Assembly: GCA_021234155.1 (NCBI GenBank)
Contig: JAJEKV010000250.1
Location: 372,001 to 436,000, forward strand
DNA length: 64,000 nucleotides
Direction of reading: 5' to 3'
DNA from: Isoetes taiwanensis
Taxonomy: Eukaryota > Streptophyta > Lycopodiopsida > Isoetales > Isoetaceae
Shown here: in pieces, positions 23,204-34,882 of the stretch
Layout: the number at the start of each line of letters is the position of its first letter
How positions within the stretch are numbered: the stretch's first letter is position 1
The notes under the pieces: model-generated
Told to the model about the DNA's origin: nothing
The model's input: the letters and a program-made list of their open reading frames with translations, nothing else
The model's database searches: none
Position numbers and translations under genes: made by a program

Positions 23204-23440
23204 ATCTTGCAGCAAGTAGTACAGGCTATTTCAAATAATCTACATGTCCTCCCTGGGTAGATTACTTATGTAAGATAAAACATGCGGTGCACATGCATTA
23301 CACTTTTTGTGAATGCCTTATTGGTATAAACTTTTGTTAAATCTGCAATTCTAAAGGGAGACTTTGAATCATTTGTTTATGTCAATTTTGACGATTTGCT
23401 GCATTGGGCATTGGGCATTGCTAAAGCTGATTTAATGTTT
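23204..23440. repeat. Dispersed repeat, copy 1 (second copy at 31825-32055)
   Basis: Starts atcttgcagcaagtagtaca and shares a colinear series of blocks with 31825-32055 in the same orientation, including atttcaaata, agataaaacatg, tgcacatgcattaca, cttttgttaaatctg and ggagactttgaatcat. The copies differ by scattered substitutions and indels. No reading frame is shared. Confidence 0.8.
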
Positions 23441-23730
23441 TCAATCATCTCTTGTAGCAGATCGAGTGCACTGGTCGAGTGCACTGGTCATGTCACATGT
23501 CTTACATAAGCCATCTACAAGTGTAGATATGCGTAAACACCAGGTGTGTAACAGGTCCCGTGCTTCATCTACTTTATTTGCTTTACATAAACCATCTATT
23601 ATAGAGTTATAGTGGACAGTCATTGATGGATATCCTATTCTACTCATTTCATTTAAAGGGAGACAACTATATTTACGTTATTTGATTTACAAAGACCATC
23701 TATAGGACAACTGTGAGCGATAACATCTCG
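23441..23730 (-). pseudogene. PPR protein fragment (P-class), pseudogene
   Basis: The minus strand encodes NSIIDGLCKANKVDEARDLL and TLVDGLCKTCDMTSA, the hallmark of P-class pentatricopeptide repeats, which bind organellar RNA. A further IDGLCKSNNV-like motif precedes them in another frame near 23700. Only about three repeat units are present, a 14 nt tandem duplication (cgagtgcactggt, about 23463-23490) breaks the end, and neither a start nor a targeting peptide is present. It is a fragment of a once longer gene. Confidence 0.75.
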
Positions 23731-24547
23731 TGCGCATTGCAATCATATCCATGTAAAGAGTGTGAGCGTTAACCATCTTGCTCGCTTTCCCTCATGATCA
23801 TGTCTTCAAAGACATTACAGGGCTATCTAGTTTGTTTATATTGTTCCTGTTCAAAACACGTACTGATAATTATGCAAGGAACCTCTGAAGGATGCTTGAA
23901 GTGATGAAAATTCTGAAGAGTGAGCTTTATTGACTACTACAGAATATGTACATAACTTCTTCAGTAATCTTTCAGCTCCACTGATGCAGGTTCTCTAAGG
24001 GTGAGGTCACCAATGTTTAGCTATTGAGATCTTGGTGATTTGACATGAAAACTGTGATTTTTTTATTGGAAGCGGTTAAGCTTAAAGGGTCTCAGCGAGA
24101 TAGATAACGCCAAGATGTATAAAATGGTCCTGGTAGCCTGTCTTAAATGGCTCCAAATATGGCAGTATATAAGTTCGTCCTGGGTTGGATGGAAATTTTA
24201 ACTTCTGCAATTTTTGTATCTGGCAGTTGTCTTTTCTTCATTGTTTCATCCATCATGATTCAAAGTAGATCAATGTTCCAACTCTAGTTTCATTGTAGGT
24301 ACCTAAAGCTAGATTGCCCTGGCAGCACACCGACTCTTTATGTGCTCCCGTACAATTACCCTGTAAGTATTTATTTATCCAGTTTGAAATGCTGAATGGC
24401 CTTATAATTTGCATTTGGAAAATAAGTGCTATTCCAACTTCTTGGACAAGCAGGAAAGATGCAAGGAGCCACAAAATGCTTCCAACTTCCTCATTTCAAA
24501 GATATTGTAGCCGTATCCCGGGGGCTTCACCCCTTTATATAGAGCAT

Positions 24548-24720
24548 ATGGCATGTGCGTGCAAGGGGTCGACTGAAACCCCCCTGTATACGGCTTTTTG
24601 CGGGCAAAACCCCCCAACCATACGTACATATGAATTTTAATTTTTGGCCCCTTATCCGTACATGTACTCCAGTCCCAACTAGCAATCCATATACCCTTTC
24701 CCATACATATACTGGACACC
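24548..24720. repeat. G/C-tract dispersed repeat, copy 1 (inverted copy at about 32710-32905)
   Basis: The block atggcatgtgcgtgcaaggg followed by a C-run and tatacggctttttg resembles the reverse complement of about 32840-32905. Similarity falls off after about 120 bp. Confidence 0.5.
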
Positions 24721-25093
24721 ATAAGAAAAGTCCTAGCCCTTGTAGCACATATGGTAACACATCATTTTTTGAATATTTTTTTAGTCATTACCCCATTACA
24801 AGAGCTAGCTAAGCTAGTTTGTTGTAAGGGGTTTGGAGTTTGATTATTCAAATAGAAGCCCATATTAAATGCAAGGTTAAAAGGGGGATTAACATCATAA
24901 TGCAAGGTTAAAAGGGGCATCTAAGTTGATTAGGGAGTTGAATTATCAATTGCCCTACAAAGTTTATAAGGGACGAAAGGATAGATCAAATAGCTTCACA
25001 ATTATTAGCCAATGTTGGCCAATGGTTTATAATTTTGAAATGTTGGCCAATGGTTTATAATGTTGGCATATGGGATGTTGAAATGTTGTCCTA

Positions 25094-25241
25094 ACCCCCC
25101 GTGTGAATATGCACCCAAACAAAAGGGGGTTTAAGGGGGAATTTAATTTTAAGCATGTTTAATGTAATGGTTTGTGTTAATTAATGTTAATAGTAGTTAT
25201 GTTGGTTGTTATATTAGAAAAATTTTTCGGCCCTTCGGGCC
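25094..25241. mobile_element. Fold-back element family F1, one terminal arm (solo copy)
   Basis: Starts ccccccgtgtgaatatgcac, continues through caaaagggggtttaaggggg and the ttaattaatgtt block, and ends in the palindrome GGCCCTTCGGGCC (25229-25241). The same arm is found at 29553-29666 and about 43990-44148. The interior and the other arm are missing here. Confidence 0.8.
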
Positions 25242-25429
25242 TCAAAAGAAACAAACATAGATAAACTCTGAGGTAAACAAAAAAAATTAAAATTAAAATA
25301 AAATAAAAGTACAAAATGGATGATGTGTTATTGCAAACCATATATTTTAAATTGCATAATTTATAGGCTCCAAATTTAGACTTTGAGCGTGAGACTCCGA
25401 ATACCCTACTTTGATTAATGGAGGTAAAA

Positions 25430-25800
25430 AAACCTTGCTAATCAATGCTTTTCCTCCAAAGGGCCAGCATGACTACACCCATAAATGATGCTATAAAGTG
25501 TAACCTCATCAAGCATCACGCCCTCTGCTTGCATCGTGCAAATGGCATCTTTTCCATATCCATGTTGCCCATATGCTGTAATTAATGAATTCCATGAGAC
25601 CACATTGTGCCATATAATTATTGATAAGTGCATTGAACCCATTTTCGGGGAGAGACAAAGCTATGGTGTTTGAACATGCATCAAGAATTCCAATGAAGGT
25701 TACATGGTTGGGCTGCATACTTTGCATTTGCATTTCGAAGAAAAGAATTGCAAAACTTCATCCAATTGTCCATGGCTAGCATACCCAAAAAAATAATACA
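25430..25800 (-). pseudogene. PPR protein fragment (PLS-class), pseudogene
   Basis: The minus strand reads GYASHGQLDEVLQFF, then after a frame change EMQMQSMQPNHVTFIGILDA, and after another VVSWNSLITAYGQHGYGKDA and VTLYSIIYGCSHAGPLEE. These are the alternating repeat motifs of PLS-type PPR proteins, sequence-specific RNA-binding factors of plastids and mitochondria. Two frameshifts and missing repeats between the segments show decay. It is distinct from the P-class fragment at 23441-23730. Confidence 0.8.
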
Positions 25801-25940
25801 ATTCCAACAATGCTTGCATAAGGAGGCAAGATCTAATTCCTTTGGCAAATTATGAAGCATATATGTGAGAAGGATTTAAACAATATCATATTTTTATGAT
25901 GTCTAAGCAAAGTGGAGAAAGAAGTGAAAAATAGAGATGT

Positions 25941-26230
25941 TTAAAGAATACCATGAATCAAAGACAAATCGGGAATCTCAAAGACAAATCGTATAACAAG
26001 GAAATCTCCGGTGAGTTGAATGCACGTGTTTTGTGCGAGCTCAATAACCAAACATGGCAGACCAACATGGCATCTTGATTTACACCTTTCGCCCTTGTTG
26101 AGAGAGAAGACTAGCTGCAAGTCTTTGGCCCCATTGGCATACATTCGATCGGGGAAACAAGCAAATTTGTTCATGATTTTTGCTTCTGCAGCAAGCACAT
26201 CTTTGGCTTCCCGTTTGAGGTTAAGTTCAA
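25941..26230 (-). CDS. Open coding-like segment, unidentified
   Basis: About 95 open minus-strand codons with KREAKDVLAAEAKIMNKFAC, FPDRMYANGAKDLQLVFSLN, HVGLPCLVIELAQN and TGDFLVIRFVFEIPDL. Composition and secondary-structure alternation look like a real folded domain, and it is undamaged over its length. It runs without a break into the decayed transporter piece above it. I do not recognise the family. It may be an exon of a neighbouring gene or an unbroken pseudogene piece. Confidence 0.35.
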
Positions 26231-26549
26231 ACTAAAGTCATTAGCCAATGAGCTTCACTAAAAACAAGATTTGTATGTATCCAAGACCTAAAGTTGTTTT
26301 AGCAAAGAGTGACACAAATTGGTAAGCAACTCTGTCTCCAAGACGTTTTAATGAACCCCTTTGCAAAAAAGAAGGCAAGAGCAATGAGCCAAGGAATGGG
26401 ATCTCCAAATGCACCAAAGCGTTTTGCAAATGTCAATGTTTTGGTGAGAAGCTGAAGCTCAAGATCCATTAGAGCAAGCTAGCTGATGTGATAATACCCA
26501 CTATGGTGGCCAAGAATATGGCAAGCAGCTGCCATGCATTTTTCATCAC
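26230..26549 (-). pseudogene. Plastid dicarboxylate translocator (DiT type) fragment, pseudogene
   Basis: The minus strand gives AWQLLAIFLATIVGIIT, then in a second frame LLTKTLTF and GDPIPWLIALAFFFAKG, then in a third GDRVAYQFVSLFAKTTLGLG and a final SEAHWL segment. This is the order found in chloroplast 2-oxoglutarate/malate translocators, inner-envelope carriers that exchange dicarboxylates. The short membrane region is split by at least three frame changes and a stop. Most of the roughly 12-helix protein is absent, so this is a fragment. Confidence 0.82.
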
Positions 26550-27078
26550 ACCCGTGGTGGAGGAATAAACCAAAGAGAAATACCCTCTTGCAAAAAGAAA
26601 GGGCTAGGGTTTTGAGATTAGCTCGTTGCCATGGCTAGGGTTCCGAGCTCTCGATGTTTCCTGCATATTTGAGACCGTAGGTAGGCGATAAAAGCTTTTG
26701 GGCAGCTTGCCTTCTTAGAAGGACAAAGATTTAGAAGAATTTCCACCATTTTAGTCTGCGGATTTAGACCTCTCCATGATGCGAATCTGCTCCACGGATG
26801 GGATGAGCGGTTGCGCATTTGCCATTGTATGCAAATTTTGACCTAAAATCGCAGATCGTGGGATGATTGAATTGAAGCAAAACGAAAAAATCCCACATTA
26901 GATCTGCAAAAAGATTCAAGCGAAAAGATTGACCAATTGATTCGCATGATTGGGATCTGGCCCATGACTTTTCCCTTGCACTCCAAATCTGCATGTTCAA
27001 CCCCTAAAATAAAAAGAGGGCTTTTGTTGTGAGCCCTTGATTTTGGACCATTGAAAAAAAAACCTAAATCAACGACTA

Positions 27079-27196
27079 AAAAATGGTGCACTCTAGATGT
27101 ACGCATTAGTACATCCATTTGAATACGCCATAAAATCTTAGGAAAACCTTTGTGAAAAGCGTACAAAAACACAAAAAAAACCCCTGTTATTATGCT
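27079..27196 (+). mobile_element. Short dispersed element family F2, copy 1
   Basis: Begins near aatcaacgactaaaaaatgg, contains gtgcactctagatg and an A-run, and ends aacccctgttattatgcta. Related copies lie at 28147-28290 (inverted) and 46080-46212, with a partial one near 28984. About 120-140 bp, non-coding. Confidence 0.7.
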
Positions 27197-28146
27197 ACAT
27201 ATGGTAGTTATGGTCCTAACCCTTATGGCAACACTTATGGCCAAACATCATAACCTATGTCACCTCAAAAGGTTAACATCATAACCTATGTCACCTCAAA
27301 AGGGACGTTGACATCATAACCTTTAACATGATAATCTATTGGCATACTGACATCATAATCATAACCTTTAAATAAAATCATAACCTTTAACATGATAATC
27401 TATTGGCATACTGAATTCATAATCTATGGCATATTGGCATCAAATTTGCATATTCGGCTTTGGCTTTATAAGTAGTGTTTCACCTTCAAAACATTCTTTC
27501 TACATCAACCATCAAGGTAGTCTTTACTAAATCATATTTCCATTCTCATATTTTGTAGTACATATACCAATGGGATTCTAGAGAATAATAGGTGCCCACC
27601 AGCAATGTTAAACCTGGTAGTTGTTTGCGCTACAAATTTGTTATGTCTAGAGCCATAATTCATTTAGTTGGTGATTTAAATTACAATCTGCAAGAAATTG
27701 TTATGTCCCTAGTCTTACTTCAACAATTCTTTATTCTTTACAGTGGCTCTTACATTTGATTATTGTTCATTCATAGAACATTTTTCCTGCACAATGTCTA
27801 AACCTGTTGGCATGGGATTCACACAGGGAAGAGATAAGCCTTATAAACTCCTTGCAAGCTTATTTCCTTAACCGGAGAGACCACTGACAATTAATGATGC
27901 ACACAGGGGTGGCTGCATCAAAAAGTGATTAATATCTGCACATAGATACGTCAAATATTTACCTTGGAATTTTAGCTCCACTACATAAATTGAACAGCAA
28001 AATGTATCTGTAATAACTTTAGGAAAACATGGATAAAAGATTTGTTACCAACACCAATGATCACACTAACCTGCTTGTGCTTGCCACTTTTTCAACCGCA
28101 GAGTTAGCATACTTCAAGAATCAATCCCTAAGCCTTGGTCTGAATA
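27197..28146. other. No gene recognised; short tandem duplications
   Basis: Contains repeated cataacctatgtcacctcaaa (about 27250 and 27280) and aacatgataatctattggca (about 27328 and 27390) blocks. No coding signal. Confidence 0.5.
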
Positions 28147-28290
28147 TGTAGCATAATAACAGGGGGTTACTTTTAGATTTTTATACGTTTTTTCACATGG
28201 TTTTTCTATGATTTCGTTGTTGTATTTGTTGAGGTGTACTAAATAGTATTTCTAGAGTGCACCCTTTATGGGCCGTTGATTTTCGTTGGT
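28147..28290 (-). mobile_element. Short dispersed element family F2, copy 2 (inverted)
   Basis: The reverse complement carries the same order of blocks as 27079-27196: the gggccc-flanked start, gtgcactctagaaatac, catatgaaaacc-like sequence and a cccctgttatt end. Confidence 0.7.
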
Positions 28291-28311
28291 TGGAACAATC
28301 CGAGGGTTGTT

Positions 28312-28470
28312 GTCTTTCTCTGCATGTGTTTGTGCATGTGCATGTGTGTGCATGTGCATGTTCATGTGCATGTGCATGTATATGCATATGCATGTGTATT
28401 GTGCATGTGCAAGTGCAAGTGCAAGTGCATGCGTGCATGTGTGTGCATGTGTGCATATGCATGTGTACTT
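28312..28470. repeat. TGCATG/TGCAAG minisatellite
   Basis: About 150 bp made of degenerate 6 bp units (tgcatg, tgcaag, tgtgtg). It generates open frames of about 90-120 codons on both strands (Cys/Met or His/Thr/Met repeats) that are artefacts of the repeat. Confidence 0.93.
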
Positions 28471-29221
28471 GCCCTCTTGGATTCTTATTGCCGGAGTGGA
28501 TTTTACTACCACGAGATGGATTTTTTGCTCACACTTACAAAGGTATTTGTTTTTTAATGTTTCTTTAGTTAGCATAATGTTTTTTCTTTTACAAGGTATT
28601 GGTTTCCTGGTAGTGCTGCAAAACCCCCTTTTGTTTCCTTCCTAAGATTTGCTGCAGATTCAAGTTTAGGCCCTCTGTTTGCTTCCAACTCTTGGATATT
28701 CCTGGCTGCCGGATTGTTCATAGCAGACAGCCTTTAGCTTCAATCAACAAACAGATTCTTATGCACACAACAGGCGGATTATTCCACGCCCTTTTCCATA
28801 TCACGCAGATCAGTCAAACAGTGGCCACAAGAATGCATTTATATTGTAGGTTTGGAACTTTAATTGAACCATAAGGTGAATAATGCATTACCTTTAAGCT
28901 AGAGATGGAGCATCCAAAATCATATGGATTGATAAACAATGGTGTCATTTTGAAAGAGAAATAGTTGTAGCGGAAGTAACAATATGTAGCATAATAACAG
29001 GGGGTTTTCTTTGTGTTGCAAACATTATGACTTTCAGAATAATGGGATCAATCTGCTCTATCTTTATGGTAACTTTTACTTATGTTCTATTTGTTTTATT
29101 GTGATTAAATTCAAAAGCTACAGGTGATGAAAGCCTCAAATGAAATCTAGTTTTTTTCTGGTTTGAATTCTAAAAATTTTGTCACACCCCGGGGAACACA
29201 TAACAACCATTGACATTAACA

Positions 29222-29666
29222 ACCAAGACATAACTACCATTGACATTAATTAACACAACCATTGGGTCCAACACATTTAAATTAAAATCCCCCTTAAACC
29301 CCCTTTGGTTTGGGTGTATATTCATACGGGGGGTGGCGTAGGGCAGCGAGAGCCCTCGTAATTGTATTTTGCACGTACAAAATCAACACCATATAGTATT
29401 CCGCTTCAAATCTTATAGTATTTTGCGAATCTTATTATACCGTATAGCAAATTTTGTACTTGCATACCCCACAAACGAGGAACTTTACGTACGGTATAGA
29501 TTAAGGAATAAGGGGTGAATATGCCTATCCAATAGCTCTCGTTGCCCGGAGTCACCCCCCGTGTGAATATGCACCCAAACCAAAGGGGGTTTAAGGGGGA
29601 TTTTAATTTAAATGTGTTGGACCCAATGGTTGTGTTAATTAATGTCAATGGTAGTTATGTCTTGGT
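29222..29666. mobile_element. Fold-back (MITE-like) element family F1, complete copy
   Basis: Left arm 29222-29334 and right arm 29553-29666 are inverted copies of about 113 bp that both start accaagacataactacc on their outer ends and reach a GGGGGG/CCCCCC run on their inner ends. About 220 bp of spacer lies between. The spacer is found again, inverted, inside the copy at 43767-44148. No transposase is encoded. A partial extra copy of the outer arm sequence (accattgacattaa) sits just left of it at about 29207-29220. Confidence 0.87.
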
Positions 29667-31824
29667 CTGAAAACAGCTTAGGGCAGCATGAATCAACCTG
29701 CAAAAGATAAACCCATCCAAAAATGTAAATCCATCTCTGAAAACGCCAAGTTTCACGTTGATGCCAGCTTAATGCTGAGCAACTTTGCGATTTGAAGTGC
29801 TTCATTCTAAGATAAACAACATCCAGCTATGATACCATATATTTGAAGACACATCTATTTTGAAAAGACAAAGAATGATGTAAAAACAATGAACGGATCC
29901 AAAAGTAATGATAACATACAAATATAGATGCAGCCATGACTTCATGCGCACGCAGATGCAACAAACAGACACTTCTAGAAGCTATTGGTTGTGCTTTGTT
30001 TTATTATATGCAAGATTTTAACTCTTACAATGCAAGTTTACAAATATCAACCACCACCATGCCAGAGGTATTTGTAACTTAGAAACCCCACCAATAAGCA
30101 GCACACATCAAAATCTTTACATCTACGTCCATTAATAGAAGACAGGAGAAAGGAAAATCAGATTCAAATGTTTAATGGAGCATTTTTTAAAGAGAAGATG
30201 ATTGTAAGAAATGCATTAGCCTTACTTTAGAAGAATTCATTGCTCTGCTCTGCAATAGATAAGAAGTTTTCAAAGTTGTGCAGATTTCCAACAATAATTT
30301 TCACCTGAAAATTGAGCCAGAAAGACCTTAAAAATCTATTGGCACAGACCTAAACATCAAGTATAATCATAACTCTAGATCTGCCAAACAAAACCACACC
30401 TTGAGTTTGCATTTTCCATTGCTTTAACATACCTCTCAACTTCCTGTGCCAAATAAATATGGATGTCAAAAATAAAAGCAGATCCACGTGCATTTTTCTA
30501 ATATATCCAGCATCATAGGCCTCTTTTAGTGGTCTATTTAATCAGCCTCTCATTTAGCAACTCCTGCCAACATTCCTATATCAAAATTACAGATCTGCAA
30601 AAGAAAAAGGAAAAATGGGAGTATCAGCAAAAGGAAATGGGAAAATCAGAACAAAATAGCAAATCTGCAGTTATATTTACGTATGGACTGCAAGAGCTGG
30701 ATGGATTGCAAGAACCATATCTGCAGAACCGATAAAAGGATTAGAATAAGCTGAAGAACGAAAAAAAGAACTGGAAATAGGAATATGACTAAAAGAAACC
30801 TGCTGCGATCTGCTCCTGCCTTTGCCACAGATGCAATGGAAAGTTGGAGCAATTAGTAACCGCGGCCTCCCTGCATTTGCCATCGACCGCCCAAACAAAA
30901 AAAAGGTAACGGATTTTTGCAAAGCAGAATCACGAAATTTTTGCAAGAACGGCCTGCAAGGAAAATGTCTGGCAAAAATCTTGAATCCTGTATGGCAAAC
31001 ATTTTGAGATTTGGATTATTGGTTGCTCACAAAGAAAGAAAAACATGACACAGTTACCTACTGAAGATCGAAATAAGAAGCCCTATACCCCTACCCGGAT
31101 CCATGCGGGAGCGCCATTTCCCGCCCACCACCCCTACCGTTTTGAGTACTGCTAGAACTTGGTTTTCCGTACAACCAACCCATACGTCTACGGACCCCCT
31201 TGGCAATTAAAAATCCCCCTACCAGTCACGATGTTGGTCTATACGGGTTTAACATGGTGAAGTCCCCGGGAGCCGTATACCACGTTATTGCGGTTCACCA
31301 CTCAGGATTGACAGTGGTATACAAATGGGTACGTTATTCCAGATTCCATGGATAAGACTTTGACTTTTATTACCAACAACTTGAAACGTTTAAAGACACA
31401 GACAAAAACAGAATTAGATGCTCTGGTACTACTTGGTTGTGCTTTCTATTTGTCAGTAAGTTTGATGCTTTTTCATGATATGATGAACATCATGCAGATA
31501 GAAAAACAATGCACTCTATAAATGCCCCTTAAGTCTATTGAATTCAACGACAAGACTTCTTCCATTGTTACATAATACACAGGTGCAACTTAATAGCAAT
31601 GCTGCGAGAAGTGTTGGCCGAAGGGAGCTTTCGTCGAGGAAAAGTGTGGATTGTGCTCTAAAGCAATTGCAACTCGAGTGCAAAAACAGGTTTTGCAATG
31701 GAGTTGCCAAAATGCACAGGAGAGGGGCTTCTATTGGCTTTTTTAAAGGTAATGCTGCATTAAAAAATCCATTTGATATTGAACGTGACAAGACTGTTTG
31801 AGTTTCCATGTTTATATATCAATC
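29667..31824. other. No gene recognised
   Basis: AT-rich DNA with frames up to 97 codons and no domain. A GC-richer patch lies at about 31080-31330, with a small inverted repeat gtataccac / gtggtatac (about 31273 and 31314). Confidence 0.45.
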
Positions 31825-32055
31825 TTGCAGCAAGTAGTACATACTATTTCAAATAAGCTACATGTCCCTGGGTGGACTACTATGTGAGATAAAACATGGG
31901 CTGCACATGCATTACAATTATTGAGAATGCTTATTGATGTAAGCTTTTGTTAAATCTGTAATTCTATACGGAGACTTTGAATCATCTTTTTGTGTCAATT
32001 TTGACTCGCAGCATTGAGCACTGGGCAATAGTAAAGCTGGTTTAATGTTGTTTGT
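31825..32055. repeat. Dispersed repeat, copy 2 (first copy at 23204-23440)
   Basis: See the first copy. Here the block is followed by unrelated DNA instead of PPR sequence, so the two copies were inserted or duplicated without the PPR fragment. Confidence 0.8.
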
Positions 32056-32709
32056 AGTGCATGTTGACGTGTAAATTTTGAGAGGTTCCTTAGCTATATA
32101 AGCTTTTAAGAATGATGAACCATGGCTCTTGAGAGATTAGCAAGTTACTTCTTCTATCCCATGAGGCCCATCAATTTCTGTGCAAAGTTGTCTAGCATGT
32201 TCATCAATTTCTGTGCAAAGTTGTATAGCATGTGTATCTTAAGTTAGAAGTGATGCAAAGCCTCGGACATCTTTATATTTAAGCACTGGGATCGATAATG
32301 AGACATGTTAGCAAGTTATTTAGAAGCCTGCCTTTGAAAGTTGCAGCAACTTGTTCTTCAATTCTAACTTTGGCCATCTTTATCTTCTAGCCACCTTCTA
32401 GTTTCTCCTGAAGTAAAGAACATGGATGTAACATTTTTATTTCCTACATATTCTGCCTCTACTAAGTTATTAAGTGCAGTATTTCATCTGAGCATAGAAC
32501 CATTGCAAGCAAAGAAAGAGGTGAACTCTAAAGTCAATATAACATTGGATCTTATTTTTTGTTGTCCACCACAGAAAGGGAGCTTTTCTAAGGATGCCCA
32601 AATAGATTATGAGAGTGAATTCTAAGCATCCAAGAGCGACCTTATTGGGATTAGGCTTCACTACTATCCTATTGGTTTACAATCAAGGGGGATTCACTTT
32701 TGGGTGCCA

Positions 32710-32905
32710 TACAATGTGCCTGAGTGACTTGTAGGGGGTTTTTTGGACCCATTTCCACACATATACGGCGGAGTTAGGGGGGTTTTTGACCAATACTTGG
32801 AGTAAGTTTTGTATGGAAGGGGTCAAGTTTGCCTTTCAAGAAACCGTATATGGGGGTGTTTTTGGTCACCCTCTGCACGAACATGGCATACCCCCTTTTG
32901 TATAA
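32710..32905. repeat. G/C-tract dispersed repeat, copy 2 (inverted relative to 24548-24720)
   Basis: Several runs of five to six G alternate with T-runs on the plus strand. The part around 32840-32905 matches the reverse complement of 24548-24620. Confidence 0.5.
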
Positions 32906-33331
32906 TTGCATCCCCCGGGTTTACAATATGATGGTGGGAAAGTTCATATTGATAATATTGTTAATTAATGAAGAGAACAACTTCTTGGAAGTCTAGCCAA
33001 AGGAAGTGCGCACAACTTCAAGAAGCACCTCCGAACAACCTCGAACATGGTGGAGGGTGACAATTATTGCCCAAGAACAAGATTGAAAAGTAGACTGGAA
33101 TGCTAAAGCATCAACATCCATTGCATCTTTAGTTTAAAGTGTAAAGCAAAAGCATATTGTGCCATAATCAACAAGAGACATCGGAGAGCTTGTTAATATT
33201 GTTAATAAGCATGCCTGCTTTGAGCGACCTTATTTGACTTAAGCTGCATTACTATCCTATTTGGCTTAGATGCTAAGCGCATGATCATAGGTTATATAGT
33301 GGAACATAAGAAGTGATAATACATTGCAACA

Positions 33332-33407
33332 TTCTTCAATCCTATAAAGCTCGATGTCTTCTGGTAATTATCTTCAATTCTATAAAGCTCGATGTCTTCT
33401 GGTAATT
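33332..33407. repeat. Tandem duplication, unit 38 bp
   Basis: Two near-identical units containing ctataaagctcgatgtcttc. Confidence 0.9.
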
Positions 33408-33898
33408 ATTGCATTAGTTTTAAAATGCTCTACTTACAAGAAGTTTGTGGAGGGCCAATCATGGAGGAATCGACAATGATATAATTGGTATACAAAGGAG
33501 GGACTCGTTGTTGGACACTGATGATGATGCATGCCCAAGTATGTTTTTCTTCCATCTACTTTGTGTCAACAAGCGTACATATCCATTCTTTTTAAAGCAC
33601 AAGACACCATCAACAACTATTTCAACTACAGGTTTTGAACAAATACCTCTATAATTTGCTTATTTTGGGTTTTGTGTATTGCTTCCACCCCCCTCAAATT
33701 TGGATGATCAATGTGGTCATATAATAGGCATGCGTGTTGCTGGAACTCTTTGACCAGAATATCTTGAAACTAGGGAACTCGATATTTAAATGATACCGTA
33801 CGGTATAGAATGCACTAATTACAGAACTAAACACATATCTTGTGTTTCTTCTGGATACAGGGGGAATACTTTGAAATGAGTATCTTTATGTACAGTCT

Positions 33899-33970
33899 AA
33901 GAATACAATAGCACTTCAGCAGAGATTGTATTGACAATACAATAGTACTTCAACAGAGATTGTTTTATCT
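33899..33970. repeat. Tandem duplication, unit about 36-38 bp
   Basis: acaatagcacttcagcagag and acaatagtacttcaacagag, each followed by attgt. Confidence 0.85.
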
Positions 33971-34882
33971 GGACTCCAGCAATATAACAGAAATGCTATA
34001 CCTTTACAATTTGAACCATCTAACTGACAAAAATATTTCGAAATCAAATGTAAAGGCACCTTCACTACTTCTTTTGCATAACTACTTTTCATATGATATG
34101 AAGACAAGATAATCTATGACATGAGGGGTGCTCTTGTGTATTACATCCAAAAACAAATGTTAAAAAAACTTTCTCGATAAAGTCTGGAGTTTTGTGCTCA
34201 ATATACTGTTATTCTATGTCACGATAAATTTACACAAGAGATTAGGATTCGTTAAGCATGCATTCTATATGTTTTGAAATATTTCTTGACAACTTCCAAA
34301 ATAATCTTATAGGAAAAATGGATTGCATTCAATCATTAGCTGTAGGCTTTTGTTTGTTTTACTCGTCAGGCGAAGTTTTTAAGTTTGGTCTCAACTATCC
34401 CTAAGTGTTAAAAGTAGAAGGACTACACGTGAGCTAAAAAATAGTCACACGTACAAGTGTGATGTTTCCACGACGTATTTTACACTGGAAAACGATTGGA
34501 TATAGTTAAATTTTGAAAGAATTGAATTGCTTCTTTGGCATGACCATTTATGGAATTAATCAATAGTTATGGTAGTCCATCTTTGTTGCATCTGCTTTTC
34601 TTTAATATGACAAATGCTTTTTCTCGCGGAGTTTGTTATGCACTATGCAAGTATTTGCAAGGAGTTTTTGAATGTGATAAATGATGTTTGAAGTGTTGCA
34701 TGTAGCTACAATTTTCCATGCATATCCTACAATTTGCTATGCAAAGTGATCAAACGTGCTTTTCACTAGTTTCTTATAATTTGGTGAAGCCACGTGGCAC
34801 CAAATTATACAGGGACACCCATTCTCCAATGAATAACAATGCAGATTAAGAAAATTAAGCAACAAACTTGGGGGGTGAAGGC

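Noticed and set aside
28193-28645. Open frames of 89-119 codons on both strands with His/Thr/Met or Cys/Met repeats
   Set aside because: They are translations of the TGCATG minisatellite; open frames in five registers are expected from a 6 bp repeat without stops.
29406-29648. Small ORF shared in frame by two F1 copies (29406-29648 and 43736-43927, both with FTRGVTPGNES and YTV(R/H)KVP)
   Set aside because: Comparing codons, most differences between the copies change the amino acid (tat/tgc, cct/tct, cgt/cac, caa/gat and others) and few are silent. This is what neutral drift of a repeat gives, not selection on a protein.
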